Part shown: positions 12,929 through 25,216 of the stretch, in pieces
Layout of the letters: the number at the start of each line of letters is the position of its first letter
How positions within the stretch are numbered: the first letter of the stretch is position 1
Assembly: GCF_025399195.1 (NCBI RefSeq)
Contig: NW_026252089.1
Location: 310,001-374,000, forward strand
Reading direction: 5' to 3'
Length of the DNA: 64,000 bases
From: Umbelopsis ramanniana AG
Lineage: Eukaryota; Mucoromycota; Umbelopsidomycetes; Umbelopsidales; Umbelopsidaceae
The notes under the pieces: model-generated
The model's input: the letters and a program-made list of their open reading frames with translations, nothing else
The model's database searches: none
Told to the model about the DNA's origin: nothing
Program-made: the position numbers and the translations under genes

Positions 12929-13192
12929 AATCAATATTGAAAAGAAAGGTAAAAAGAAAAGGCTTATAAATAAAGTATCTAAGAGTTGGAAGAGAAGTGG
13001 GCGTACCACACTTTGGTGTCATGATGTCAGTCAACAGGGAAAAAAATTGTGACTGAGGTCGACTGCTCAACAATTCTTGCATGGTGGTTTCAGTCACTCC
13101 CGAAACAAGCTTTTTATTTTATATTTTTATTTTGGAAACACGAAAAGAGGATCTTTCAGAACAACTGGCTGACGTGAAGAATCATTTGATTT

Positions 13193-14538
13193 CTACTTCT
13201 CCATAAGATCAGCGACATATTCAGCGATTGCCAAGGAGCTCGTCAATCCGGGCGATTCAATACCTATCAAATTGTAAAAGTTTTTGAAGTCGGCTTCCTC
13301 TCTAATGATGAAATCTTGGAATGGTGCTCCTGGACCTGCCAGTTTGGGCCTGGGAGTAGAATGAACTAATTATTACTCGCTCTCTGTTTATCTACTTCAA
13401 ATAGTACAACAATGTTCAAATACCTGATACCTGCGTAGTCAGGATAAAATGATGATTTATCCACATTAGGATAATACTTTCGTACAGCATCGACGAACTG
13501 CTCTAGCTTTTGGTCATCATCAGCTACAGCGTAGTCGTTCGAACCGTCCACGTACAAGACGTCAGGTCCGAATTTACAACGACCCGCCATATCCAGTGTA
13601 AGATGTGTACCTAATCCTGCCAAATTTTTTTCCGGACATGGGTAGATCAACCTACGGACGGGAGACTTTTTGCGGTATCCAAAATATTGACCTTTGGCGT
13701 AGTAAAGCTTGAAAGAGTTAGGTACTAGCATGTTAGCCACTTTGTCCGCATGCAAGCCAGCAGAATTAAAAACATGCTTTGCTAGGACTAGAGTGGGTTT
13801 GTCGCTAGTAGGTGGTGTGGCCACCTCCACTAAATAGCCACCTGCCAAGTGATCTGGCCGAATGGATCGAACTTCACTTCCTAGCGCAATATCGCCCCCG
13901 CAGCTGGAGAAACTCGATTCTAGATATTCCAAATAGCTGTGCGAATCAATAATACCTGTTGTTGGAGATACGAGAACCGAATGTGCGAATATCTCTGGCT
14001 CTTCCTTGTGTGCTTCATCTGCTGTCATGAAATAAGTTGGCACCCCAATTCGCTTTGACTTCTCGTGAAGGTTTTTGATATAGTTCGTTTGGTCTTCATT
14101 TTCTGCCACTACCCACTTGCCAAGCTTCTTGTGAGGTATATTTGTATCTTGAAGAAGGGTGTACAGCATTTTCTTCCCCCTAATACACAGTTTCGTCTTT
14201 AAGCTGTCTTCTGGATAGTACAAACCAGCATGAATCACTTCACTGTTTCGAGAACTACGTAAACCCCGAGTAAGATTGCTTAGAATCAATGAGTATTAAG
14301 TCATTCGTATGCCCATGACAAACCTGGTCTCCTCCCCGAATCTGCCATGTCGTTCCACCAAAATGGTCGATTCAGGAGATCGCTGCCTCGCTAGGCGTTC
14401 GGCCACAGCGAGTCCAACAACACCGCCTCCAATAACCAGATTGTCTACTTCCACGTCAGGCGTTCGCATTACAGAATACGGGCGGCGGCACCACCCCTTG
14501 AGGCTGATGAGTACTGATCGTCGTAGTATACTTTGCAT
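13193..14538 (-). CDS. L-2-hydroxyglutarate dehydrogenase, mitochondrial FAD enzyme
   Basis: Three exons on the minus strand: 14538-14324, 14254-13424, 13349-13193; 400 aa. The N terminus is a likely mitochondrial presequence ([19 protein letters not shown]). The FAD dinucleotide motif is [18 protein letters not shown]. The family signature [16 protein letters not shown] is rebuilt exactly across intron 1, and [13 protein letters not shown] across intron 2. The C terminus is [17 protein letters not shown], the second FAD-contacting segment. The enzyme oxidises L-2-hydroxyglutarate, a side product of malate dehydrogenase, to 2-oxoglutarate (family knowledge). No unusual residue seen. Confidence 0.93.
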
Positions 14539-14850
14539 TACTGTACGTGATTTCCGTGAATATCGTGAGGAAGACGGAGATAACGCTTCGAAAATAAAGT
14601 ACTATAAATGATACGAAGGAATACACTTTGTCATACCCTATCTATACTAATCCCTACTATGACTTTCGCCGTTTGCATAAGAACTGCACAAAAACACTTT
14701 ATATCCATTCCATCATCTCAATGTGACTACGTAGTCCTCTTCAGAATAGATTATCATATTGAGGGGAAAAATGAAAGGACTCTGTTTGCTGACAATGAGT
14801 GCAATATTGCAAAGCATCATTCGTAATAATGACTACAACGCAAAATTTAA
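14539..14850. other. Intergenic spacer
   Basis: About 310 bp between the head of the L-2-hydroxyglutarate dehydrogenase gene and the 3' end of the FAD oxidase gene. No gene seen; it should hold the dehydrogenase promoter. Confidence 0.5.
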
Positions 14851-16465
14851 TTATAATGTTACAGGTATACTTTGAGGGTTACGGAACACATTTCCAGGAT
14901 CAACGGTTTTCTTGATGCTCACTAGTCTTGGCCAAGCATCTGCATAGTACGCTGAACTCCAACCTTGCAGAGTTCGATCGATATAGTTTTGGTAGGCTTT
15001 CACAGCAGGGTACTCCTTTTTGTATTGTACTAGCATCTCGTTGAAAAAGGATGATAGCCAGTCTAGACATGTACTACAAGTACCCTTATCCCATTCCGAG
15101 ACAAATTCAATTCCGAATTTTTGAGAACGATGGACGAAGGCATTAGCGCCTATTGATGGCTGGTTTCGGACTGCTCCTCCCCAAAGGTCAATGATAATAT
15201 AGCCTTTTGAGTATTTTGCTAGCCACTTCTTGATGATAGATATAGATGAATCTGAGAATGTGTCGTTATCATATAAGAGTGACTTTCCCTGGTAGAGATG
15301 GAACATGAATTAAAAAATGACGATGAGGTTAACAAAACATAATTCGACATACTTACAGCATAATAACGAGCATCGGCGGGGCCAGGCCCAGTGGTCAGGC
15401 TCAAAGACTCGATGTCCGTGGAATCAATGTAAGAAAATTTGAGAATGGCTGAAATCATAGACATAGATTTTACGTCGGAATGGCTGGGTGAAGCAATAGA
15501 GAACCATTTGTTCATTAGGGCAGGGATATCTGATTTGGGACCAAGATATATCCCAGTGAGATCAAATCCAGAAGCGGCCCAGTTGAGCTCTATTGTCACT
15601 TCGTCAGGAGCGGTACTCGCCCATGCTGATAGACCCTTCATGACATTCTTATAGTTGGATGCGGGAAACGAGTACTCGAAGGTTGTCACTGCATCAGCTA
15701 TCTCGTACATTTTGAACTTGAATGCAGTTATAACTCCAAAGGATCCCAATCCAGCTCCTCGCAAAGCCCAAAACAGATCAGGATTGTTGTTTGCGTCAAC
15801 TTGCAGAAGTTCGCCTTTGGCGTTGACAAATCGTAGGGCAACCACATTATCAGCAAGAACAGAATGTTTCCTTCCAAGCAGCCCATATCCACCTCCAAGT
15901 GCATTGCCGCTAACACCAACACTAGGACAAGTACCTCCTGGCAGAGTGTAATTTCCCGCTTTCCACAATGACAGATATGCCGGTCCAAGCTTGGATCCAG
16001 CACCAATCCAAGTAGTTCCAGACGACTTATCAACGGTGACAGTATTTAGTTTTCCTAAATCGATAACCAAGTATCCATCTGCTCCACCGAGCGAGTAGCC
16101 TTCATAGGAGTGACCCCCGCAGCGTGGTGCAATTGGAATGTTAGCAGCTACGGCACATTTAACAGCTCCTTGAACTTGAGCTTCTGTTGAAGGATACTAG
16201 TAGATTTATCAATTTTTAACAATCAATCAATAATTTTGTATTTTTCGACTTCCTCACATACCACAACAGCCTCAGGAGTGTAAGTAAATCGGAGATCGAA
16301 AGCTTGCTTGGCTGTCGTGAATTTGCTGTCACTGGAAGTGACTACTTCCAGACCAGTCACACTGTTAAGACAGGACCGCAAACTAGGAGCCGTCGCTGCA
16401 TATACGTTCGTAGCAAGTAGAGAAACAGCGTATAATGCGAATATTGTTGAGTAAGGTAGATTCAT
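14851..16465 (-). CDS. Secreted berberine-bridge-type FAD-linked oxidase
   Basis: Three exons on the minus strand: 16465-16262, 16196-15357, 15288-14851; 493 aa. A signal peptide (MNLPYSTIFALYAVSLLATN) is followed by a PCMH FAD domain. His of RCGGHSYEGYSLGG (about residue 98) and Cys of GGTCPSVGVSGNALGGGYG (about 156) are the two residues that tether flavin covalently at both the 8-alpha and 6 positions in this family. The BBE C-terminal piece is present (YIDRTLQGWSSAYYADAWPR, DPGNVFRNPQSI). Family members oxidise oligosaccharides or small alcohols/alkaloids with O2, yielding H2O2. The substrate cannot be read from sequence. Introns are 65-68 nt, GT-AG. Confidence 0.92.
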
Positions 16466-16520
16466 ATCTCACAGTATGTGGATTTTTGGCGTTTGGTCCG
16501 ATGTTTAGCCAATGGATGAC

Positions 16521-16528
16521 TTTTTATA
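16521..16528 (-). promoter_or_regulatory. TATA box of the FAD oxidase gene
   Basis: TATAAAAA on the minus strand lies about 55 bp upstream of the ATG at 16465. Confidence 0.5.
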
Positions 16529-17835
16529 CCTGGTAACAAAAAAACCAAAAATAGCGCAAGAGGGTCAGCCCCCCTACCGCCCGACCGCCTTACTGCATCT
16601 TGCAGCCAAAATTGGCGAAACGCTTGCGGGCTTAGCATGTCTGCATGCTGGCATTTTATAGCGTCTTCTATGCACCTTTTGAAACCAATGCTGGTAAATT
16701 TCACAGCATTGCTAAACAAGTTGTCTCAGTCTAATATTAGCTTCATTGCCACAAGTTAGCCATAAATCACATCCATGCTATGGAGAAGAGAACCTCTCCT
16801 ACACCCCTTGCAGAGCTGAAGTCGACCTCTTTGTTACGTAAGGTGTTCACCGTTAAAAATATCGTTTAGCACATAATTGAGTTGCTTCTTTGGCTTCCAT
16901 CAGAAACGGGACTAACAATAGACTGTATTTCTATTTTGAAAGTAATCGTCAATACCCCAAAACAAAGGATGGCACAACTTCGACGAGTCATGTGCCAACC
17001 ATGATCCAACATACTGCCCTATCACTGAGGTTCCTGCTTTGGTGCGCTCATCACTCATTAGGCATGCTACAAGGGCAGGGTGGACGGAAGGAGGAAATGG
17101 TCAGCAAAAATGCACCCCTCGATTTCTTTACCTTTCACTGCAGAACTGCTCTCCAATGTGAATAGCACAATAATCGCGCAAATTAAAGGCAGTTAGTCTT
17201 AGGATTTGGGATTACAGACTCTCACAAAAGTGTGTTATTTATGTCATTCATTGCTCCCAAAAATATGGCGCAATTGGGAGAATAGCATTATTCACGGTAT
17301 GACTTTGAACCAAGGTACTTTAGTCAAAAAGCAGCACGTTACCGCAACTCTGAGTTAACGCTTATTTCGTTCCTAGGATTGAAGAACAAACAGTGTTGTT
17401 TCACTTCAGATTTATGTGAAGTACAATCTACCTCTTCTCGTCTGTCAAAATAGCATCAATTACTTGATAGCTATGCGATTCGCACATATGTCATGATGCC
17501 TATGAGGTGCATAGCGCAGCACGTATTGGTTTGAACGCTTGAATTTTTGCTGTAGACATCATGTTGCAAGAAACTGACTCACAGACAGTAGATACATCAC
17601 TAGATATTATTACAAGAGTAATTCATGAGTTGTATTGTAAGATGCCAAAGTGCAAGACTTAGTGATATTAACGATGTGCAAATCAATAGACTGTACAGAC
17701 GGAACATGCAGAAATGATTATGAACATTTCAATTATCAACGGCGGTGACTATATCCCATCATCTTTCCTGGCATCGTATTTTTTTCATTTTCGCATATGT
17801 TGACAATACGAAATTTTGGATAGTGTCGTTATATA
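16529..17835. other. Intergenic, no supported gene
   Basis: About 1.3 kb between the FAD oxidase promoter and the 3' end of the ERT1-like gene. It includes a C-rich patch near 16569-16590. Open frames are short and show no family. Confidence 0.55.
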
Positions 17836-19571
17836 TCATTGCAATTGAACCGGCAAAAAATTGCCAACAATGACGGTCTAGTAAAGTTGAGATTTAATAC
17901 ATGGTCAAAGAAACAGCATATTTCGAGGAGAGCCATACCGGTATATTGTATTTATCGCGCCTGATAGTGAAGGAGAAACAGCAGGACATGACACTTGTAT
18001 TTTCTGGTTCCGGGTTCTTCAATAAACACGATGTCAAAACAGCTTTTTGCCCAGCATCAAATGCTATATTCCCATATTTCTGAAAACAATTTAATTTCGT
18101 GTCAGTGGGTGATCAATTCATAAGTTCATCCAGCATAGAATCTTACCTCCCAATAATTAACAGCAGACTCCTCAGCCATGAGTTCGTATATACACAATCG
18201 GCCCTAAAAGTAGATTATCGTATCGTTCGCGCTTTAGCCCGATGACCAAAAAAGGTAATTTGCACGAACTCTTTTGCTTACCTCCCGCAGCATTTGGATT
18301 GGTACATTGACAAGCTGTGCAAATTCTTTGTTTCCTCTATAGATTTCTCCCGTACGTCTCCATAAGCAGGCAGGTATGCCCATTGAACTGAAAACTCTAT
18401 CATAGTCCTGGATAAAGACGATGCTGAGTACAAGCCTATTGCGTAAATACCATGCGACAAGTAGTAACCTACCAGCAACAATCGTTCGAAAGCTTCCTCA
18501 ACCAAGATTAAATCAATGTCTGTGAGCGACTGAGCTACGTGTCGAAATGCTGGACGAAATGTTCCCATAACATTCAGGATTCTTTGACGACTAGACGGAG
18601 ACATGCTATTCACATTACAGTTGAAATAAATGTCAGTACACCCTAGAAAAAAACTTTTGATCTATAGAAATGATGATTACTTACTTGCTGTCCATGAACT
18701 TCTGAAGTCGTGCATATCCATTAACGTAATTATACGGCCGTAAAAAACCTGCTTCGTATTTGGCATTTATCACCTCTGTCAGTCGATCTTCCAGCCTTCC
18801 ATCTCTCGGGTCTGCTGCTGTGATATAGTAATTTTCGGCCGGGTTATTGATTGGTGGAGTAGCGCTTTGACTATTGCCACTGTTTTCGTTATTGGAGAAT
18901 AGTGTTTGAACATCCCCTCCAAGAGAGTCTAAAAATGCGCTAATGACTGAAATTTCGTTACCCATATGCTCGCTAGCAAAGGTTAGAGGACCACCTGCCA
19001 TTTGGTTTCCAAAAAGTTGCAGTGGCATGCTGCTGCTGGCTTGACCTATAGGTGCTGTTGTTAGCTCTGCTGTCGAAACAGAAATAATCATAAAAAGGAC
19101 GTGGCGTACCGGAATCACCTTTATACAGAGCTGAAGATCCTGTTGTTTGTTCATTCTTTCCTGCGTTTAACGGTTTGCTTTGCGGCGTTCTATTTGCACT
19201 GCTGGAAGGCTTCGGCTCGTCGTGGCACAAATGGCCAATGCTGCGCTTTATACAGCGTTGACAAGGGCGCCCTATAATATGATATTACTGAAACAGTCTA
19301 TATTGCAGTATTATTCGCGAGATTAGCATACCATCGTCGCAAGTCATGTGTGATCGTCTACAGTATACGCAAGCTGTTGTGGAATGGAGATTTTTCAGTA
19401 CGACCGATATCATATTTGATCAAGGAACTAAAGCCACATACCATGAGAGACTTTTCTTCTTTTTGGCCCATTTCTTTTCTTCTTTGCGTCCTGAGAGCTG
19501 CCAGTCTGTTGCTGATCTGCTTCCTGTTCTTGTTGCTTTTGAGATGGAGGTTTGTCTGAGTCTGGGCTCAT
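17836..19571 (-). CDS. Zn2Cys6 transcription factor of the ERT1/RDS2/AcuM family with PAS-like domain
   Basis: Nine exons on the minus strand: 19571-19442, 19373-19332, 19271-19119, 19069-18685, 18605-18473, 18407-18282, 18203-18147, 18079-17939, 17877-17836; total 403 codons. A basic stretch KKKRNGPKRRKVSHA leads into the cluster CVYCRRSHMTCDDGRPCQRC, which spans three exons, followed by IKRSIGHLCHDEP. The C-terminal half has the family PAS block: GIPACLWRRTGEIYRGN, AEESAVNYWE, KYGNIAFDAGQKAVLTS, CCFSFTIRRDKYNIP. A last 42-nt exon restores the family ending VIVGNFLP. These regulators switch gluconeogenesis and ethanol/acetate metabolism genes. The donor after exon 3 is GTGATT, a weak site, but it is the only junction that keeps frame. 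The start shares a 140-bp divergent promoter with AP-2 sigma. Confidence 0.92.
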
Positions 19572-19711
19572 TGTTGATTTTAGGAGGAACAAGCCAAAAA
19601 ACCGAATGAGAGTTGGCCACTCTTTTTCCCACCCAAACTCAGCCAACTACTACTGGGGTGTGCGACGTCAGGCTTTCGCATCATCTTGGTTCAACATACA
19701 ATTCATTTGCG
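19572..19711. promoter_or_regulatory. Divergent promoter between ERT1-like gene and AP-2 sigma
   Basis: Only 140 bp separate the two start codons, on opposite strands, so both genes must share upstream control sequence. No clear TATA box is seen. Confidence 0.5.
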
Positions 19712-20272
19712 ATGGTATGTGCCCACATAATAATAGGCACGACTGCATCTTCAGCGTTTAACAACAATTTCTACTTCTAGATTCGCTTCATACTTGTGCA
19801 AAACCGCCAAGGAAAGACGAGATTAGCCAAGTGGTATGTTCCGTATGAAGATGACGAAAAGGCCAAGCTGAAAGGAGAGGTACACCGCTTGATTGCTCCA
19901 AGAGACCAAAAGCATCAGAGTAACTTTGTGGAGGTAAAGCAGCGAATGCTCAATGATGGTTTTCTACGGCCGATAGTATTCTAATACCTTGAACAGTTTC
20001 GAAATTATAAGATAGTCTACCGTCGATATGCAGGTCTGTTTTTCTGTGTCTGCGTAGACGCGAACGACAACGAATTAGCGTATCTGGAAGCCATCCATTT
20101 CTTTGTGGAAGTTCTCGATGCCTTCTTCGGAAATGTTTGTGAGCTCGACCTCGTATTCAACTTTTATAAGGTGTACTCCATCCTCGACGAAGTTTTCTTA
20201 GCCGGTGAGATAGAAGAAACGAGCAAGAACATTGTCTTAACTCGTTTAGACCATCTGGACAAACTGGAATGA
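19712..20272 (+). CDS. AP-2 complex sigma subunit (clathrin adaptor small chain)
   Basis: Three exons: 19712-19714 (ATG alone), 19781-19933, 19997-20272; 143 aa, the usual length for this family. The start codon is followed at once by GTATGT; after the 66-nt intron the frame gives [19 protein letters not shown], the universal sigma N terminus. [40 protein letters not shown] and [20 protein letters not shown] are all typical. The subunit forms part of the AP-2 core that binds dileucine cargo signals in endocytosis. Nothing is missing. Confidence 0.95.
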
Positions 20273-20397
20273 ATCGATATAGATCGAACAGAACTTATAC
20301 CTTGCCCAAATTTATTCGAACAAAGATGTTGCGATCATTTGTACATACTACTTTATAAAGAAGGATTTACTTTTCCATTTCATTTCATGTTATCATA

Positions 20398-21812
20398 TTA
20401 ATCTTGATCCATTGAATCGCGATCTTGATCGTCCCTCCTTCGAGCTTGTTCTTCAATCGCAGCCAAAAATGCCTCTACGCCTTTATGACGTTCGGATCGC
20501 ACATTTAGTCATTGTAATTTGCTATGTTAAGATAACAAGGAGACTCACCATTTCCTGCAGAAGGATCCAGTCCCAACTGAGTCATTAAAGGCCCAAGTTG
20601 TCCGGATTGTAATGCTGCACTTAGTCTGTGTAGGGACTGTCGAAATTGAGGACTGTGAATGATTTCATGTAACTCTTCATTTGTATTATCTGAAGTTTCC
20701 GGAAGATGAGGAAATAGGGCGCTTGCAATGTCTTGGTCGCTTAAGATTGATCGGATCGCTTCTGTTGTAAGTACATTGCCGAGTTCTAGAGAATTAGTAC
20801 GTTCCGTCCCTTGCGGCACACGAATTTCTGACAGTATGTTGCGAAGATCGTGGAGTTGATTGGTAGACAACTGGCTACCTTCATTTTCTCGAACTGCCTC
20901 CGTACTTTGCTGTTCTTCCGTGTCCGACTGACCTGATCCACGTCGACTTGATGGTGCAGAGGCTATGACGCTTTGATTAGGTGGGCCGTCCCCGCCGATT
21001 GGAGATGTGTTTGGAATGGTACCACTATCCAGAGAAAAACAGATGTATGAATGCGTTTGTATCGTTCAACGAAATAAATTATTCTGTTTTACACACCCTA
21101 ATCCTCCAGCAGTCTGCAAAAATTGGAGAAATTGCTCTTGATTTATACCAAGATCTACAAAACTGTTGAATAAAAGGTGTCTTTGGAGTATATTGCCTGA
21201 GAAATAGTACCAACCTTGTCCGCCGCTCAATAAATTGAGCATGTCCGCAGCTGATTCACTTTCTTCTTCCATGTCGGCTCCTGCATTCCGACGTTGTTCT
21301 TCAAGTACACTCTGAGTATCATTGATGAGTTTGTTCAATTTCGCAACACGTTCTTCATCTTTTGAATCGTCTTTGTCTTGCATCCAGAAAAACAATCTTT
21401 GGTTGGAGGATTTGAAGTGCAAACGGTACACACGTCCAGTAGTACATTCAGGAACCCTTTTCATCTCTGCTTCTTCAGGAAATATAATCAGGTCTTCTTC
21501 TATAGTGTTGCCAACGCGCTCTTTCCAGTAAAAGTGCAATAACTGGTCGTCTCCCTGTGGTCGAGTGGTTAAGTACAACTTCATAGTAAAGGATGAACTG
21601 CTCATAGCTTCGAAAAATCATATACCTGATCCATAAATATAACCCTTTTAAATATAAACGTTAGTAATGTGCCAGGCTCTTGACCAGAATTAGAGATTCT
21701 ACTCTCACCCTTTCCGGAGATCAGGCTTTAGCTGATCACCGTCTCGAATGCATTTGCCAGCGTTGAATTCAACAAGATGCCTCACACGTTGTGAAATAGG
21801 AAACAGTGACAT
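20398..21812 (-). CDS. RPN13: 26S proteasome ubiquitin receptor Rpn13/ADRM1
   Basis: Six exons on the minus strand: 21812-21709, 21644-21626 (19 nt), 21554-21211, 21162-21097, 21024-20549, 20480-20398; 363 aa. The N-terminal PRU domain reads HLVEFNAGKC, KPDLRKGVIFMDQ, GDDQLLHFYWKER, EEDLIIFPEEAEMKRVPEC, SNQRLFFWMQDKD; the 19-nt microexon supplies the GVIFMDQ strand. A disordered linker leads to a C-terminal DEUBAD domain (ELGNVLTTEAIRSILSDQD, LHEIIHSPQFRQSLHRLSAA, GVEAFLAAIEEQA) that binds the UCH37 deubiquitinase in other organisms. Intron 3 (21163-21210) is only 48 nt, a multiple of three without a stop, so a retained form would be read through; its donor GTACTA is weak. The other junctions are firm. 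Confidence 0.92.
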
Positions 21813-21980
21813 GAATGCTTGCTTTTTTTTGAGTTGGTATACACTGGGAAATTCTGATTTCCATGCAATAGCCACAATCTGTAACTGCGATTATACAGGA
21901 GTTGCATTGAAAGCAAAAATGTCATAGCACGTGATCATTTCCTCAGTAACCCGTTTGAATTTCCAAAAAATAAGTTACTA

Positions 21981-22217
21981 CTGTTAGTTGGCGGAATGAG
22001 GACGAGGATGTGGTGGCCTCCCTCCCAAACAAAAGAAAGATCACAAAAAATTAAGTTAGAAGTTGACCCTCCCAGGCCACAAAGGCGAACATGCCGGCGT
22101 GGCATAGAGATCTGGGATACATTAGACAGAAAATTTTTATTATTTATATGACTGAGAATAAAAGCGTGGCTCTAGAGCCTATAACCACATCCTCGTCCTC
22201 ATTCCGCCAACTAACAG
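21981..22217. mobile_element. MITE, 237 bp, with perfect 34-bp terminal inverted repeats and TA target duplication
   Basis: The left end 21981-22014 (starting CTGTTAGTTGGCGGAATGAG) is the exact reverse complement of 22184-22217. The dinucleotide TA stands directly outside both ends (21979-21980 and 22218-22219). There is no coding capacity inside. Size, perfect TIRs and the TA duplication fit a Tc1/mariner-derived non-autonomous element. Perfect TIR identity suggests recent insertion. Confidence 0.88.
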
Positions 22218-22219
22218 TA

Positions 22220-23810
22220 TAAGAGTTTATAAGGAAATCGTTATTGTGAAGAATAGTATTGTTGTTCTAACCAATATTGTCTATGTCTTCAAGCTCTAAA
22301 TATGTTACTCTGTATGGTTTCGAAAATTAAACGTATTCTTCAAAATGGTTACAGAAGACAGAGAACTCCCCAATTTTTCATCCTTGATGCATCCGCAGAG
22401 CAGCTTTATCTTTAGTCAGTTCAATTCCTTTCTTTACATTATCCATATCAATTACTCAGATTTTACTCTTTACTCACTTCCTACATGATATGTTCGCTAC
22501 ATTCGGACTGAATCGGAAGTAAATCCTTTTATATACCAAAAATGAGAAACAGTCGTCCCCACTATTCAAACAAAATCCCTGCTCCTTGTGGCAAACATTT
22601 TACAGATGTAGCAATGTGGATATTCAGCGAGTGTACTTATACCCCGAGTACTGATGGCCATTGTGCTAAGCCCATTTTTAAACAAGCTTTCTACTAAGAC
22701 TACAACTTGCTGAGGCACTGGTGAGTGTAACCAGGCACGAATTTGTTGTGACAACATTTTTATCATGACACGGATGTTGTAACGAGTTCAGATTAGTCGA
22801 CATGCATCATACACAAATTTCAGTCAAAAGAATGGAAATATAAAAGCAATGTATAGAATAAATTGTGAGAGATGACTCTTTGAAGACAGTTCAAGTGCTA
22901 CACATAGATGATTTTTCTCAGCATCAAAGCACTATATCAAAATGTACTTGGTGTTTCTGAATCAATTTGGCCAAGATCGGAAATCAAAAAGGAGGTTAAG
23001 GATTACGTACTATGATAGGAGGATCTGCCTCGTTAGCTCACCATGGTCTGCAGAAGCATTTTTTTCATTTTTCATTTTTATAAAGTATTTTCTGTAGGCG
23101 ATGCGAAAAATGCCCAACTCTTAGTGAGTTTTACTCATGATAGAATTGGTTTAAAATTAAGACAATGTTATAACCAAACTTGAAAGCCATTCAATATTTG
23201 GATGGCCTTGTTGTAAGTATATCTTATGTAATATTGATCCATTTCTTCTGTTAAGTATAATTGTAATGCTGCCACCTTTATACACCCGAAGCAGCCCAAA
23301 AAAAATAAAATCACTGGTCATTTTGATAGCTTGGCTGTCCCTATCCATGATTCCTACCTCTTTTTTGGGCTTGCTTACTTCTCTGAAATAAACATTGGCT
23401 CCACTGAAAGAAAAGAAAAAGGAAGTGGCAAAGCGGCCAGGTAGATGCTGACATATGCAAGTCATATAACAGCTTAAAAAAACCATTGAGCACGTTACTG
23501 TACAGTGCCCAAATTAATGGAAAGTTAGTACAAAAGTTTACAACAACTCTGAAAATAGACTCGAGCTTACATCTGCGGAATCTATATGGCGTAGCTTCTC
23601 ATTGCAAGATATAGACCAAACACAAGGACTGCGAGAGTAAATTAGAATCATACGCAGGCATCTGCAGAAACCATTGGAATTGCACCTACAAGATACACGT
23701 TGGGACCATACCACAGCTTTAAACTGTATATGATTGGATTGTGACTAACGAACGCCGAGATATTCTGCTATAAGCTCAATACCGTATCAATTAAAGTTAA
23801 AAAAAAATCC
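22220..23810. other. Intergenic, no supported gene
   Basis: About 1.6 kb of AT-leaning DNA. Open frames such as 22566-22766 and 23157-23486 (minus) show no domain. It borders a LINE fragment on the right. Confidence 0.55.
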
Positions 23811-24874
23811 ACCATGGTCAATTGGGCCCAGTTTTGGCCTGTTTATCACGAGATGGAGCCTGGTCAGCGTTTTGGAAATTGGCATACCACATCAAGTGAG
23901 AACTGCTTGGTGGCGCCTCTTGCATGATAAAAAACCTCACAGAACTCGGCTACACCGTCGACAGTCTGACATACATAAGTCTACAAAATGCTACAAAATG
24001 CTTATGCATAAGCTTGAAGAGGAAGAAAGTCTATCATGTATTAGTGAATTGCCGACAAAAACGGGCAGTATGGAGTCAAGCCCTTCAAGAGCCATTGCCC
24101 ATAGAGAAAACTAACTCGCCGACAAAGCTGTGGCAACTACTCCTGTTGTCCGGCTGAAAGAGCATCTGTATGGCCTCAGGTAAGCAAATCCTATCCGTAA
24201 TAGGTCTCATATGATGTCAATATAACAATTTCACTGGAAATGCAGTATTGAAGAAAAGAGATGGATTCCTGACGCATGCCTCTGAGCTATAAGGCGCATC
24301 AGAGTTTCGATCAAAGAAAAAGCGATAGTCGCCAACTCACTTTCGTCATCTAAATTATGGGACTTGCCGCGAGTCATAATTCACCACAGGACCGGATAGA
24401 TAGATGTAGGAGGTTAGTATGCAATTACATCATGCCATTCTTTCTTTGACCACCATGGACATTACTGTGTAATACACCAAGCCAATGGGGTATAGTCTTA
24501 TCAGACAAGCACTTCTGGGTAGAATGTGAACGAAAATGGAAATTCTGGATGCCTATGATGCTTTCAAGAAAATTTCGCCAGAGATACGGTCGAAAGACAA
24601 AGTATGGAGCATAATATTTTTCAGCAGACCAGGCCTCAAGATGGGCATATTATCATTTGAAATTGGACGAGCCATGCCCGCCATTTGGACAACTCACTGG
24701 AATTGTATCAAACAACAGAGAGAACGGTGGGACCAAAGCTGCATTCAACATGTACGAGTTGATCGCCTTAGTCTACTGATGACCGATTCTAATGAATGGA
24801 TAACAATAGTAGAAACCGGAACATCTCAAAGCATAGTCAAGGCTTCTGTTTGGAAAATGTGTAAATGTTACTAG
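23811..24874 (+). mobile_element. Degenerate LINE (non-LTR retrotransposon) 3' fragment with zf-RVT domain
   Basis: Frames shift several times, so this is a relic. VRTAWWRLLHDKKPHRTRLH (about 23899-23958) and, in another frame, VYHVLVNCRQKRAVWSQAL followed by KLWQLLLLSG match the zinc-binding domain that follows reverse transcriptase in many LINEs. Farther on, AIWTTHWNCIKQQRERWD (about 24690-24750) is the terminal segment shared with the minus-strand copy at 25784-26851. No RT catalytic domain remains in the window. Confidence 0.7.
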
Positions 24875-25050
24875 TGTGAAACAAAGAAGGGTTCCCAGGC
24901 GGACGTCCGATCACTGACTTCCATTTGGTTCTCCTTACTAGACCAAAACTGACGCAAAAGAAGACATTCATTGGCTATTAGCTCCATGGCATGACTTAAA
25001 TGTCAAAAAGGTCAGAAATCAACCGCAGGATGTTTCAAGTCTATAAAGAA

Positions 25051-25069
25051 TATATATATATATATATAT
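25051..25069. repeat. (TA)n simple repeat
   Basis: About nine and a half uninterrupted TA units inside the retroelement-rich stretch. Confidence 0.9.
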
Positions 25070-25216
25070 GAAACTTTCGTACAATATAGTAATCAGTACG
25101 GTGGATAAAGCGAGAGCAATATCCAACATCTGCCCTCTGTCACCAATTAGATCCGGTATTAGAACGTAACAATAGCACGTACCTCATCTAGAAGGATTGT
25201 TCCCGGCCCTTGATGA

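Noticed and set aside
17901-18083. Plus-strand open frame over the ERT1-like 3' exons
   Set aside because: It is the antisense shadow of exon 8 of the regulator.
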